Positions 28,724-37,697 are shown, counted from the stretch's first letter. The stretch: 55,591 nt of DNA from Nocardioides sp. GY 10113 (GCF_004919105.1 NZ_STGK01000022.1:1-55591); one strand, 5' to 3'. Numbers and translations: made by a program. The notes: a model not told the origin generated them from the letters alone.

Positions 28724-29638
28724 ATGGCCGAGCTGGTGATCGAGACCGAGGGGCTCCGCAAGGAGTACCACGGGCGGAAGGGACGCCGGGTCGCCGTCGA
28801 CGGGCTCGACCTGGCGGTCCCCGCGGGCGGCGTGCACGGCTTCCTCGGTCCCAACGGATCGGGCAAGACCACCACCATCCGGATGCTGCTCGGGCTGTCC
28901 CGGGCCTCCGGCGGCACCATGCGTCTCTTCGGCGAGGAGGTCCCCCGGCAGCTGCCGTCGGTGATCGACCGGATCGGCGCCGTCGTGGAGTCGCCGAAGT
29001 TCTCGCCGAACCTGACCGGGCGCACCAACCTCGAGCTGCTGGCGACCTCGATCGACGCGCCGCGCCGCCAGGTCGACCGCGCGATCGAGACCGTGGGCCT
29101 CACCGGCCGCGACGGCGACCGCTTCAAGACCTACTCGCTCGGCATGAAGCAGCGCCTGGCCATCGCGGCGACCCTGCTCAAGGAGCCCGAGCTGCTGATC
29201 CTGGACGAGCCGACCAACGGCCTCGACCCCGCCGGCATCCGCGAGATCCGCGACACGATCCGCACCCTGGCCGCGGACGGCGTGACCGTGCTGCTCAGCT
29301 CCCACATCCTCGCCGAGGTGCAGCAGGTGTGCACCTCGGCCACCATCATCGGCAAGGGGCGCCTGCTCGCCTCGGGCGCCGTCGAGGATCTTCTCGGGTC
29401 CACGGACCGGCACCGGGTGGTCACGACCGACCCGGTCGCTGCCGCCGCCGTGCTGCTGGGAGCGGGCTTCGGCGTGCTGGAGGTCGACGGCGGGCTGGTC
29501 GTCGACGCGGCCGAGCCCGCCGCGATCAGCCGGACCCTCGGCGAGGCCGGCATCTGGATCTCCGAGCTCGCCCCCGCCCGGGCCGACCTGGAGACCGTCT
29601 TCCTGGACCTCACCCGCGGCGAGGGGCTGGCCGCATGA
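28724..29638 (+). CDS. ABC transporter ATP-binding protein
   Basis: A 304-residue ABC ATPase of the CcmA/drug-export (DRA/ABC-2) class. Walker A is GPNGSGKT (42-49), the signature is YSLGMKQRLA, Walker B is LLILDEPTNGLDP, and the switch histidine is in LLSSHILAEVQQ. An accessory C-terminal region (about 225-300) is typical of exporters. The stop overlaps the permease ATG by 4 bp (ATGA), forming a two-gene exporter. The substrate is unknown. Bacitracin-type and antibiotic-resistance exporters look similar, but nothing here identifies one. Confidence 0.92.
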   Translation: MAELVIETEGLRKEYHGRKGRRVAVDGLDLAVPAGGVHGFLGPNGSGKTTTIRMLLGLSRASGGTMRLFGEEVPRQLPSVIDRIGAVVESPKFSPNLTGRTNLELLATSIDAPRRQVDRAIETVGLTGRDGDRFKTYSLGMKQRLAIAATLLKEPELLILDEPTNGLDPAGIREIRDTIRTLAADGVTVLLSSHILAEVQQVCTSATIIGKGRLLASGAVEDLLGSTDRHRVVTTDPVAAAAVLLGAGFGVLEVDGGLVVDAAEPAAISRTLGEAGIWISELAPARADLETVFLDLTRGEGLAA

Positions 29639-30600
29639 GCACCTTCTCCCGCGTGCTCCGCGTCGAGCTGATCCGCCTCCGCCGGCGCCGCGCGGTGCTG
29701 GTCATCGCCGCGGCGATCCTGCTGGTGCCGCTCGCGATCGGCGGGCTCGTCGCCTGGAACAGCCGGCCGCTGTCGGACGGCGAGCGCGCAGAGGCCGCCG
29801 CGCAGGCCCAGCGGGACCTCCAGGAGTGCATCCAGCACCCCCGGAGGTGGGGGGCACCGCGGGCCGCCGACGCGGAGCGGTTCTGCACCAGGAACATCGA
29901 TCCGAGCCCCGAGTGGTACATCTACCGCCCCACCCTGGACCTCCGGAGCGACCAGACCGAGGGCGGGGCCGCGGCCGCGCTCGTGGTGATCGCCCTGGCG
30001 CTGCTGGCCGGCACCACCTTCATCGGCCACGACTGGGCCAGCGGGTCGGTGAGCAACCAGCTGCTCTTCACGCCGCGTCGAGTGCCCGTCTGGCTCGCCA
30101 AGGCCGTGGCGCTGGCGGTCACCGCCCTGGCCTGGGCGGCGGTCTCGCTGACGGCGTACTGGCTGCTGCTGGGCGCGGTCGCCGCGCGCCGCGACCTGCC
30201 CGTGGGCGACGGAGTGCTGCTCGACTGCCTGCAGATGGGCTGGCGGGCGGCGGTCGTCGCGGCGGGCGCGGCCGTCGGCGGCTACGCCCTGACGATGCTG
30301 CTGCGCAGCACCGTCGGCGCGCTCGGGGTGATCGCGGCGGTCGCGGTCGCGGGCGGGATCGTGCTGGCCGCGACCGGGTTCAGCGGGGCGCTCAACCCGG
30401 CGACCAACGTGGACGCCGTCCTGCGCGACGGGACCCGGTACTGGGTGGACCTGCCCTGCGGCTCCCCCGAGGACGTCGACAACAACTGCGGCCGCGAGGA
30501 GCTGCGCACCCTGGGCCAGGGCGCCGGGTACCTGGGGAGCGGCCTCGTCGTGGTGGCCCTCGGATCGGTGTGGTCCTTCCGCCGTCGCGACGTGCCGTGA
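29635..30600 (+). CDS. ABC-2 type transporter permease
   Basis: A 321-residue membrane protein. One N-terminal helix (about 20-42) is followed by a roughly 75-residue extracytoplasmic loop containing cysteines, then about four closely packed helices (about 118-255), a second soluble loop (about 262-296, with three cysteines) and a final helix near the end. This is the layout of ABC-2 permeases. The cysteines in both predicted outer loops (ECIQHP, FCTRN; LPCGS, NNCGREE) could form disulfides. It is translationally coupled to the ATPase gene upstream. lipA starts 51 bp downstream with its own promoter. Confidence 0.88.
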   Translation: MSTFSRVLRVELIRLRRRRAVLVIAAAILLVPLAIGGLVAWNSRPLSDGERAEAAAQAQRDLQECIQHPRRWGAPRAADAERFCTRNIDPSPEWYIYRPTLDLRSDQTEGGAAAALVVIALALLAGTTFIGHDWASGSVSNQLLFTPRRVPVWLAKAVALAVTALAWAAVSLTAYWLLLGAVAARRDLPVGDGVLLDCLQMGWRAAVVAAGAAVGGYALTMLLRSTVGALGVIAAVAVAGGIVLAATGFSGALNPATNVDAVLRDGTRYWVDLPCGSPEDVDNNCGREELRTLGQGAGYLGSGLVVVALGSVWSFRRRDVP

Positions 30601-30638
30601 TCGGCCGGTGCCGAATCGGACGGCGCACCGGCGCCGAG

Positions 30639-30644
30639 TAGGCT
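30639..30644 (+). promoter_or_regulatory. -10 box for leaderless lipA
   Basis: TAGGCT fits TANNNT, with exactly 7 bases to the GTG of lipA, as for lipB. This suggests an independent leaderless promoter rather than read-through from the ABC genes. Confidence 0.55.
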
Positions 30645-30651
30645 GGCACGT

Positions 30652-31593
30652 GTGAGTGCACCCGCTCCTGAAGGCCGCAAGCTCCTCCGCCTCGAGGTCC
30701 GGAACGCCGAGACCCCGATCGAGCGCAAGCCGTCGTGGATCAAGACGCGCGCGAAGATGGGACCGGAGTACACCGAGCTGCAGAAGCTGGTGAAGTCCGA
30801 GGGGCTGCACACGGTCTGCCAGGAGGCCGGCTGCCCCAACATCTTCGAGTGCTGGGAGGACCGCGAGGCCACCTTCCTCATCGGCGGCGACCAGTGCACC
30901 CGGCGCTGCGACTTCTGCCAGATCGACACCGGCAAGCCGCAGCCCCTGGACCGCGACGAGCCCCGCCGGGTGGCGGAGTCGGTGCAGACGATGGGCCTGC
31001 GGTACGCCACGATCACCGGCGTCGCCCGCGACGACCTGCCCGACGGCGGCGCCTGGCTGTACGCGGAGACCGTCCGCGCCATCCACGAGCTCAACCCGGG
31101 CACCGGCGTGGAGAACCTGATCCCGGACTTCAACGGCCTCCCGGACCTGCTGGCCGAGGTCTTCGAGTCCCGTCCCGAGGTGCTCGCCCACAACGTGGAG
31201 ACCGTGCCCCGGATCTTCAAGCGGATCCGGCCCGCGTTCCGCTACGAGCGCTCCCTGGACGTGCTCACCCAGGCGCGCGCGTTCGGTCTGGTCACCAAGT
31301 CGAACCTGATCCTGGGCATGGGCGAGACCCGCGAGGAGGTCTCGCAGGCGCTGCAGGACCTCCACGACGCGGGTTGCGACCTGGTCACCATCACCCAGTA
31401 CCTGCGCCCCTCGCTGCGCCACCACCCGGTGGAGCGGTGGGTCAAGCCCGAGGAGTTCGTCGAGCTCCAGGAGGAGGCCATGGAGATCGGATTCGCGGGA
31501 GCGCTGTCCGGTCCGCTCGTCCGTTCGTCGTACCGTGCCGGTCGCCTGTACCGTCAGGCGATGGACGCGCGCGCCGCCGAGGCGAGCGCCTAG
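30652..31593 (+). CDS. lipA: Lipoyl synthase LipA
   Basis: A 313-residue radical-SAM enzyme that inserts two sulfur atoms into protein-bound octanoyl groups. The auxiliary cluster cysteines are C56-x4-C61-x5-C67, and the radical-SAM cysteines are C82-x3-C86-x2-C89. The C-terminal RSSYRAG serine that completes the auxiliary cluster is also present. It completes the lipoyl pathway with LipB, acting on SucB and presumably the glycine-cleavage H protein. The GTG at 30652 is supported by a leaderless TAGGCT box. Confidence 0.96.
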   Translation: MSAPAPEGRKLLRLEVRNAETPIERKPSWIKTRAKMGPEYTELQKLVKSEGLHTVCQEAGCPNIFECWEDREATFLIGGDQCTRRCDFCQIDTGKPQPLDRDEPRRVAESVQTMGLRYATITGVARDDLPDGGAWLYAETVRAIHELNPGTGVENLIPDFNGLPDLLAEVFESRPEVLAHNVETVPRIFKRIRPAFRYERSLDVLTQARAFGLVTKSNLILGMGETREEVSQALQDLHDAGCDLVTITQYLRPSLRHHPVERWVKPEEFVELQEEAMEIGFAGALSGPLVRSSYRAGRLYRQAMDARAAEASA

Positions 31594-31685
31594 TCGCCGA
31601 TCCACCCGGTCACTGGCCCGCCCAGTCACCCGCAGTACCGCACCCGCAGAACCCACCGCTGACAGGAAGCACACCCGCACCCACC

Positions 31686-32405
31686 ATGGCCGAGAAGAAG
31701 AACGCACCCCTCGACCCCTCGTCGATGAGCCGGACCCGGCAGATCATCGAGACCTACCGGATGTCCAAGCAGGTCGACCCCGCCCTGGGTTGGTGGTTGC
31801 TCGGCTCCTTCCTGGTCTTCGGTGCGCTCGGCTTCGGGCTGTTCATGGCGCTGCCGGGCGACAACCTGTTCACCACGATCATGGCCGTCATCAGCGGCAT
31901 CCTGGTCGGCTTCCTGGCGCTGATGATCGTCTTCAGCCGCCGCGCCCAGAAGGCGGCGTACGCGCGGCTCGAGGGCCAGCCGGGCGGCGGCGCCCGTGCG
32001 CTGACCATGCTGCGCCGCGGCTGGACGGTCGAGGAGGTCGTGGCCTTCACCCGCCAGCAGGACATGGTGCACCGAGTGGTCGGCCCTCCGGGCATCATCC
32101 TCGTCGGCGAGGGCAACGCCGGCCGGCTCAAGCCGCTGATGGCCGGCGAGCGCAAGAAGCACGAGCGCGTCGCCACGGACTACCCGGTCCACGAGATCGT
32201 CGTCGGCACCGGGGAGGGCGAGGTCCCGCTGCCCAAGCTGGTCCGCCACGTGCAGAAGCTCGGCAAGCAGGTCAAGCCCGCCGAGATCACCGAGCTGAAG
32301 GGCCGCCTCCGCGCGCTCGACGCCCAGCGCCCCAAGGTTCCGCTCCCCAAGGGCCCGGTGCCGACCAGCATGAAGGGCATGCGCGGCAACCTGCGCGGCC
32401 GCTGA
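31686..32405 (+). CDS. DUF4191 membrane protein
   Basis: A 239-residue actinobacterial membrane protein. Two transmembrane helices at about 36-58 and 62-84 are followed by a basic, cytoplasmic C-terminal domain rich in Lys/Arg and ending SMKGMRGNLRGR. The lipA-DUF4191 order is widely conserved in actinobacteria, which is part of the identification. The function is unknown. The ATG at 31686 follows a CCACC context 92 bp after lipA. A strong terminator follows. Confidence 0.9.
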   Translation: MAEKKNAPLDPSSMSRTRQIIETYRMSKQVDPALGWWLLGSFLVFGALGFGLFMALPGDNLFTTIMAVISGILVGFLALMIVFSRRAQKAAYARLEGQPGGGARALTMLRRGWTVEEVVAFTRQQDMVHRVVGPPGIILVGEGNAGRLKPLMAGERKKHERVATDYPVHEIVVGTGEGEVPLPKLVRHVQKLGKQVKPAEITELKGRLRALDAQRPKVPLPKGPVPTSMKGMRGNLRGR

Positions 32406-32421
32406 TCACCCGCTCTCCCGT

Positions 32422-32462
32422 ACGACGAACGCCCCGACCGTCTCGGTCGGGGCGTTCGTCGT
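32422..32462 (+). terminator. Terminator after DUF4191
   Basis: Perfect 19-base arms (32422-32440 and 32444-32462) with a 3-base loop begin 17 bp after the stop. It is among the strongest simple hairpins in the window. Confidence 0.85.
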
Positions 32463-32522
32463 TCCGCGGCCCTGATGGGGTGAGGGGGTTCTCGCGCGGC
32501 CCACCATGGGTAGGTGGGGGGC

Positions 32523-32756
32523 ATGAGACGCCGCCGGCGCTACCGGATCAGCGACGTGCCGCGCTCGCAGAGCGATCGCCTGCGCCGCCGGCAGCGGTGG
32601 TACTTCGCGCTGATGGGCGTCTGCATCACGCTGATCCTGCTGGCCTGGAACGTGGTCCGCTTCTGGTCCACGACGGCGGCGGTGGTGATGTCGGCCGTGG
32701 CGGCGGTGATCCCGCCCATCGCGGTGATCGTCGCCAACTGGGGCGAGGACCACTGA
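32523..32756 (+). CDS. DUF3099 small membrane protein
   Basis: A 77-residue protein with a basic N-terminus whose YRISDVPRSQSDRLRRRQRWY matches DUF3099 in pattern, followed by two transmembrane helices (about 30-47 and 51-70). The ATG at 32523 follows a G-rich ribosome site (GGTGGGG); a GTG at 32514 would add three residues. The function of the family is unknown. It lies after the DUF4191 terminator and stands alone. Confidence 0.8.
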   Translation: MRRRRRYRISDVPRSQSDRLRRRQRWYFALMGVCITLILLAWNVVRFWSTTAAVVMSAVAAVIPPIAVIVANWGEDH

Positions 32757-32780
32757 CGAGCCGGCACCGCCGGGAGGCCC

Positions 32781-33068
32781 TCAGGGCCGTGCGAACGACC
32801 AGACCGGGACGACGTCGACCTCACCGGCGGTGAGCCCCGCGCGGGCCAGCAGCGGCCGCAGCACCTCTTGGACCCACGCCCGGCCCTGCTCCTCGCTCGC
32901 CCACACGTCCGCGATCTCGACCCCGTCGCCGACGGGGTAGCCCACGTGCGACATCAGGCCCGCCGGGGGGCCACCGGCCCCCAGCAGCGAGTCCCCCACC
33001 AAGGTGTCGAGCGCAAGGAGCTGCTCCCGGCTCGCGGGGCTCAGCAGGTACCGGATCACCACAGCCAT
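32781..33068 (-). CDS. Small hypothetical protein
   Basis: A 95-residue soluble protein (MAVVIRYLLSPASREQLLALD...). Its short alpha/beta pattern, with VGYPVGDGVEIADVWASEEQGRAWVQEVL, resembles small ferredoxin-like ABM-type domains, but no catalytic residues can be named. It is transcribed on its own against DUF3099 and in the same direction as the RDD gene. The function is unknown. Confidence 0.65.
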   Translation of the reverse strand: MAVVIRYLLSPASREQLLALDTLVGDSLLGAGGPPAGLMSHVGYPVGDGVEIADVWASEEQGRAWVQEVLRPLLARAGLTAGEVDVVPVWSFARP

Positions 33069-33146
33069 AGCGCCCTATGTTCCTCCGAACCGGCGCGGGC
33101 GACAACGGGCCGCACCGCGCACCACGAGCGCTCGCGCGGGCGGCCG

Positions 33147-33560
33147 CTACCGGGCGGCGACCAGGCTGTGGAAGGTCTCCTTCGTGACCGTCGCCGTGCC
33201 CGCGAAGAGGTCGTGCAGGCCGCGGCCGTCGGGGCGGAACACCAGCGGCGGGATGACCAGCGCGACCAGCACCTGGCGCACGAAGAGCTTGAGCGGGTTC
33301 AGCGGCCGGATGCGACCGTCGACCGGCACCACCCGCAGGCCGGTGACGAGCTTGCCGAACGAGCCGCCGACCAGCCAGGTCAGCGTCGTCGACTCCATCA
33401 CGTAGACCACTAGGGTCCAGAACGACGCGGTCGACCCCGGCTCGGCGTACCTGTCGAGGCCGACGAAGGCGATCACGACCAGCGTCGAGGCCAGCCAGTC
33501 GACGATCAGCGCGAGGATCCGGCGCCCCCAGGAGGCGGTGGGCAGTGCTGCGGTGGACAC
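33147..33560 (-). CDS. RDD-family membrane protein
   Basis: A 137-residue membrane protein with the RDD motif region near the start (WGRRILALIVDWL, Arg and Asp conserved). About three hydrophobic segments follow (about 15-33, 48-64 and 97-110). RDD next to glutamine-synthetase genes is a common actinobacterial arrangement. It is divergent from glnN across 184 bp containing GGACCGAAAC repeats. The biochemical role of the family is poorly defined. Confidence 0.88.
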   Translation of the reverse strand: MSTAALPTASWGRRILALIVDWLASTLVVIAFVGLDRYAEPGSTASFWTLVVYVMESTTLTWLVGGSFGKLVTGLRVVPVDGRIRPLNPLKLFVRQVLVALVIPPLVFRPDGRGLHDLFAGTATVTKETFHSLVAAR

Positions 33561-33589
33561 GTCAGCAGCCTAGGGCGAGCCCGCCGGTC

Positions 33590-33707
33590 GGACCGAAACC
33601 CCGCGCCCTCCCCCGCCTTCCGCGCCACGACCGCGTTTCGCGGCCCCGTTCATGGGACCGAAACCTCGCACCACGGGACCGAAACGTGGCGCCCCTAGTT
33701 TCGGGCC
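33590..33707 (+). repeat. GGACCGAAAC repeats upstream of the type III glutamine synthetase
   Basis: GGACCGAAAC occurs at 33590, 33655 and 33676, and a one-mismatch inverted copy (GTTTCGGGCC) lies at 33698-33707, all within 160 bp upstream of the ATG at 33745. The two middle copies are 21 bp apart. GAAAC is also the half-site of the GlnR box seen before glnA, but here the GTnAC partners are poor and spacing is 21, not 22. A nitrogen-control function is therefore possible but weak. Confidence 0.4.
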
Positions 33708-33744
33708 ACCAACTAGGGGACAGCACCAACGCGAGGAGCAGCGC

Positions 33745-35922
33745 ATGACCGCCAACATCGTTCGACTCGGGGCGATCCAGGACGTCGAGGCCTACGAGCC
33801 GCCCGAGGCGTCCTTCGACCCGGCCGAGACGCCCGGAGGCATCTTCGGCGAGAACGTCTTCAGCCTCACCGTGATGCAGCGCCGGCTCCCGAAGTCGGTC
33901 TTCAAGTCGGTGCAGTCGACGATCGAGCGCGGCACGGCGCTGGACCCGATGGTCGCCGACGCGGTCGCCTCGGCGATGAAGGACTGGGCGATGGAGAAGG
34001 GCGCGACCCACTACGCCCACGTCTTCTACCCGCTGACCGGCCTGACCGCGGAGAAGCACGACAGCTTCCTCGACCCGGTCGGCGACGGCACCGCGATCGC
34101 CGAGTTCGCCGGCAAGACGCTGGTCCAGGGCGAGCCGGACGCCTCGTCCTTCCCGAACGGCGGCCTGCGAGCGACCTTCGAGGCGCGCGGCTACACCGGC
34201 TGGGACATCCAGTCGCCGGCGTACGTGCTGGAGAACCCGAACGGCAACACGCTGTGCATCCCCACGGTCTTCGTGTCGATGACCGGTGAGGCGCTGGACC
34301 ACAAGACGCCGCTGCTCCGCTCGCAGCAGGCGATGTCCGCCCAGGCGATCCGGGTGCTGAGGCTGTTCGGCCACGACGAGCCCGACAACGTCGTCTCGTT
34401 CTGCGGCCCCGAGCAGGAGTACTTCCTGGTCGACAACCACTTCTTCCTGACCCGCCCCGACCTGCTCAACGCCGGGCGCACCCTGTTCGGCGCCAAGCCG
34501 CCGAAGGGCCAGGAGTTCGACGACCACTACTTCGGCGCGATCCCCGAGCGCGTGCTGGGCTTCATGCACGACACCGAGCGCGCGCTGTTCAAGCTCGGCA
34601 TCCCGGCCAAGACCCGCCACAACGAGGTCGCCCCCGGGCAGTTCGAGGTGGCCCCGATGTTCGAGCGGGCCAACCTGGCCTCGGACCACCAGCAGCTGCT
34701 GATGACCACCTTCCGCACCATCGCCAAGAAGCACGGCATGGAGTGCCTCTTCCACGAGAAGCCGTTCGCCGGCGTCAACGGCTCCGGCAAGCACGTCAAC
34801 TTCTCCTTCGGCAACGGCCCCCAGGGCAACCTGCTGCTGCCGGGCGACACCCCGCACGACAACGCGCAGTTCCTGGTCTTCTGCGCCGCGATCATCCGCG
34901 CGGTCCACAAGTACGGCGGCCTGCTCCGCCTCTCGGTCGCGTCGGCCTCCAACGACCACCGCCTCGGCGCCAACGAGGCGCCGCCGGCGATCATCTCGAT
35001 CTTCCTGGGCGACCAGCTGGCCGACGTGTTCGACCAGATCGCCAAGGGCGGCGCGACGCGGTCGAAGGAGAAGGGCACGCTGATGATCGGCGTCGACACC
35101 CTCCCCGACCTGACCAAGGACCCGGGCGACCGGAACCGGACGAGCCCGTTCGCGTTCACCGGCAACCGGTTCGAGTTCCGCGCGCCGGGCTCGCTGCAGA
35201 CGGTGGCCGCCCCGATGGTCGTCATCAACACGATCGTCGCGGAGGCGCTCGACTACTGCGCGACCAAGCTGGAGGCCGCGGTCGCCGAGGGGACCGAGTT
35301 CAACACGGCCGTCCAGGACCTGCTGGCCCTGATCGTCGCCGACCACGGCGCGGTGATCTTCAACGGCAACGGCTACTCCGAGGAGTGGCAGGTCGAGGCC
35401 GAGCAGCGCGGCCTGAAGAACCTCCGGACCACCGTCGACGCGATCCCCGAGTGGCTGACCCCCGAGTCGGTCGAGCTCTTCACCGGGTACGGCGTCTTCA
35501 ACCAGCGCGAGCTGGAGTCCCGCTACGAGGTCGCGATCGAGCACTACCTGCTCACCGTCGGCGTCGAGGCGAACCTGGCCTCCGAGATCGCCACCACGAT
35601 CGTGCTGCCGGCGGCGATCCGGTACCAGACCGAGCTGGCCCAGAACGTGGCGGCGCTGAAGAAGGCCGGCGTCACCCCCGACACCACGATGCTGGAGGCC
35701 GTCTCGAAGCCGCTGTCGCAGCTGACCGCGGCGATCGGGGAGCTGGACGAGGCGATCGCCGGGGCCCACGAGCACGAGGGCATCGCCGAGGCGGTCTACG
35801 TCCGCGACGTGGTGCTCGCCGCCATGGGCGAGGTGCGCGCGGCGGCCGACGCGCTCGAGGCCGTCGTCGCCGACGACCTGTGGCCGCTGCCGACGTACCA
35901 GGAGATGCTCTACATCCTCTGA
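33745..35922 (+). CDS. glnN: Glutamine synthetase type III
   Basis: A 725-residue GSIII enzyme, the size and layout of the GlnN class (about 700 residues, dodecameric, unlike type I). It makes glutamine from glutamate and ammonium. The catalytic-domain segments SFCGPEQEYFLVD, FAGVNGSGKHVNFSFG, SVASASNDHRLGANEAPPA and FTGNRFEFRAPGS are all recognisable. The ATG at 33745 has GAGGAG 7 bases upstream. It is separated from type I glnA by a terminator and a GlnR box, so regulation of the two genes probably differs. Confidence 0.94.
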   Translation: MTANIVRLGAIQDVEAYEPPEASFDPAETPGGIFGENVFSLTVMQRRLPKSVFKSVQSTIERGTALDPMVADAVASAMKDWAMEKGATHYAHVFYPLTGLTAEKHDSFLDPVGDGTAIAEFAGKTLVQGEPDASSFPNGGLRATFEARGYTGWDIQSPAYVLENPNGNTLCIPTVFVSMTGEALDHKTPLLRSQQAMSAQAIRVLRLFGHDEPDNVVSFCGPEQEYFLVDNHFFLTRPDLLNAGRTLFGAKPPKGQEFDDHYFGAIPERVLGFMHDTERALFKLGIPAKTRHNEVAPGQFEVAPMFERANLASDHQQLLMTTFRTIAKKHGMECLFHEKPFAGVNGSGKHVNFSFGNGPQGNLLLPGDTPHDNAQFLVFCAAIIRAVHKYGGLLRLSVASASNDHRLGANEAPPAIISIFLGDQLADVFDQIAKGGATRSKEKGTLMIGVDTLPDLTKDPGDRNRTSPFAFTGNRFEFRAPGSLQTVAAPMVVINTIVAEALDYCATKLEAAVAEGTEFNTAVQDLLALIVADHGAVIFNGNGYSEEWQVEAEQRGLKNLRTTVDAIPEWLTPESVELFTGYGVFNQRELESRYEVAIEHYLLTVGVEANLASEIATTIVLPAAIRYQTELAQNVAALKKAGVTPDTTMLEAVSKPLSQLTAAIGELDEAIAGAHEHEGIAEAVYVRDVVLAAMGEVRAAADALEAVVADDLWPLPTYQEMLYIL

Positions 35923-35943
35923 GGCCGCCGAAGCGGCCCATCT

Positions 35944-35985
35944 CCGAGCCCGGGGTCGCGGCGTCGCCGCGGCCCCGGGACTCGG
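35944..35985 (+). terminator. Terminator after glnN
   Basis: Nearly perfect GC-rich arms (about 20 bases each, one small bulge) fold around a 3-base turn near 35964 and are followed by TTCCT. It ends the glnN transcript before the glnA control region. Confidence 0.7.
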
Positions 35986-36008
35986 TTCCTCCACCCGACG
36001 AAAATCTT

Positions 36009-36046
36009 GTTACATGCGGGAAACAATCCAGTGATGGTCGGGAAAC
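36009..36046 (+). promoter_or_regulatory. GlnR box upstream of glnA
   Basis: The pattern is GTTAC-N6-GAAAC-N6-GTGAT-N6-GAAAC. It matches the published actinobacterial GlnR consensus (gTnAc-n6-GaAAc, twice, with 6-base spacers) in all four half-sites except the last base of the third. A candidate -10 TAGGTT lies at 36058-36063. It predicts nitrogen-responsive control of glnA by GlnR, which is not in this window. Confidence 0.8.
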
Positions 36047-36156
36047 TGCCGGTCAGATAGGTTCGTGGCGGCGACGCGGCGCAGTGATGCGCCCGCGGCC
36101 CTGACCGTCACCGGCTGACCGATGGCTGGCGCCCGAGCCCAGCCAAGGAGGAACGA

Positions 36157-37578
36157 ATGTTCAACAACAGCGAAGAGCTGCTCAAGTTCATCGCCGACGA
36201 GGGCGTCGAAATGGTCGACGTCCGTTTCTGCGACCTGCCCGGCATCATGCAGCACTTCACCGTCCCGGTGTCGTCGTTCGACCAGTCGGTCTTCGAGGAC
36301 GGCCTCGGCTTCGACGGCTCCTCCATCCGGGGCTTCCAGGCCATCAACGAGTCGGACATGCAGCTCTTCCCCGACCCGACCTCGGCCTACATCGACCCGT
36401 TCCGCAAGTCGAAGACGCTGAACCTCAACTTCTTCATCCACGACCCGATCACCGGTGAGGCCTACTCGCGCGACCCGCGCAACATCGCCAAGAAGGCGCT
36501 GGCCTACCTGGCGAGCACGGGCATCGCCGACACCGCCTTCTTCGCCCCCGAGGCCGAGTTCTACATCTTCGACAACGTCCGGTACTCGACCGGCGTGAAC
36601 GAGGGCTACTACCACATCGACTCCGTCGAGGGCTGGTGGAACTCCGGCAAGGAGGGCGAGGACAACCTCGGCTACAAGACCCGTCTCAAGGGCGGCTACT
36701 TCCCGGTCGAGCCCTACGACCACTACTCGGACCTGCGGGCCGACATGGTCAAGAACCTCGAGGCCTGCGGCCTCCAGGTCGAGCGCGCCCACCACGAGGT
36801 CGGCACCGCGGGCCAGGCGGAGATCAACTACAAGTTCGACACGCTGCTCAAGGCCGCGGACGACGTGATGAAGTTCAAGTACCTCATCAAGAACACCGCG
36901 TGGCAGCAGGGCAAGTCGGTCACCTTCATGCCGAAGCCGATCTTCGGTGACAACGGCTCGGGCATGCACGTGCACCAGTCGCTGTGGAAGGACGGCTCGC
37001 CGCTGTTCTACGACGAGACCGGCTACGGCGGTCTCTCCGACATGGCCCGCTGGTACATCGGCGGCATCCTCGAGCACGCCCCGGCGCTGCTGGCGTTCAC
37101 CAACCCGACGGTGAACTCGTACCACCGCCTGGTGCCGGGCTACGAGGCGCCGATCTCCCTGGTCTACTCCTCGCGCAACCGCTCGGCCTCGGTCCGGATC
37201 CCGATCACCGGCTCCAACCCGAAGGCCAAGCGCATCGAGACCCGGTTCCCCGACCCGTCGGCGAACCCGTACCTCGCCTTCTCCGCGCTGATGCTCGCCG
37301 GCCTCGACGGCATCCAGAAGAAGACCGAGCCGGCCGCGCCGATCGACAAGGACATCTACGAGCTCCCGCCGGACGAGATGGCCGAGATCGCCCAGGTGCC
37401 GACCAGCCTCGGTGCCGTGCTCGACGCGCTGGAGGCCGACCACGACTTCCTCACCGTCGGCAACGTGTTCACCCCCGACCTCATCGAGACCTGGGTGGAC
37501 TACAAGCGGGCCAACGAGATCGCGCCGGTGCAGCTGCGGCCGCACCCGCACGAGTTCGAGCTGTACTACGACATCTGA
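36157..37578 (+). CDS. glnA: Glutamine synthetase type I
   Basis: A 473-residue GSI-beta enzyme. The adenylylation tyrosine is Y401 (KDIYELPPDE), so covalent control by GlnE is expected. The signature GFDGSSIRGF (51-60), FFAPEAEFYIF, the ATP-loop KPIFGDNGSGMHVHQS, and NRSASVRIP are intact. The ATG at 36157 has a strong AAGGAGG ribosome site upstream. The GlnR box about 110 bp upstream indicates nitrogen-responsive transcription. It is the last core gene before the accessory island. Confidence 0.97.
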   Translation: MFNNSEELLKFIADEGVEMVDVRFCDLPGIMQHFTVPVSSFDQSVFEDGLGFDGSSIRGFQAINESDMQLFPDPTSAYIDPFRKSKTLNLNFFIHDPITGEAYSRDPRNIAKKALAYLASTGIADTAFFAPEAEFYIFDNVRYSTGVNEGYYHIDSVEGWWNSGKEGEDNLGYKTRLKGGYFPVEPYDHYSDLRADMVKNLEACGLQVERAHHEVGTAGQAEINYKFDTLLKAADDVMKFKYLIKNTAWQQGKSVTFMPKPIFGDNGSGMHVHQSLWKDGSPLFYDETGYGGLSDMARWYIGGILEHAPALLAFTNPTVNSYHRLVPGYEAPISLVYSSRNRSASVRIPITGSNPKAKRIETRFPDPSANPYLAFSALMLAGLDGIQKKTEPAAPIDKDIYELPPDEMAEIAQVPTSLGAVLDALEADHDFLTVGNVFTPDLIETWVDYKRANEIAPVQLRPHPHEFELYYDI

Positions 37579-37580
37579 TT

Positions 37581-37601
37581 CGCAGGTCTCGCTGACCTGC
37601 G
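37581..37601 (+). terminator. glnA terminator hairpin
   Basis: Arms CGCAGGTC and GACCTGCG (8 bp, 5-base loop TCGCT) begin 2 bp after the glnA stop. The right-arm sequence CTGACCTGCG recurs 31 bp downstream (37623-37632). Confidence 0.65.
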
Positions 37602-37612
37602 CCTAGGTGCCT

Positions 37613-37672
37613 GAAACGGCGTCTGACCTGCGAAAACGTCTTCCAACGTCTTCCAGCGTCAGACGCCGTTTC
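37613..37672. repeat. 15-bp perfect inverted repeat with 30-nt loop
   Basis: Arms GAAACGGCGTCTGAC (37613-37627) and GTCAGACGCCGTTTC (37658-37672) enclose a loop containing a direct repeat of ACGTCTTCCA. It could be a bidirectional terminator for glnA and the convergent DUF262 gene, or a remnant of a mobile element at the island edge. Confidence 0.7.
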
Positions 37673-37697
37673 TCATCCTTGTGCGTACCCAGTGCAC

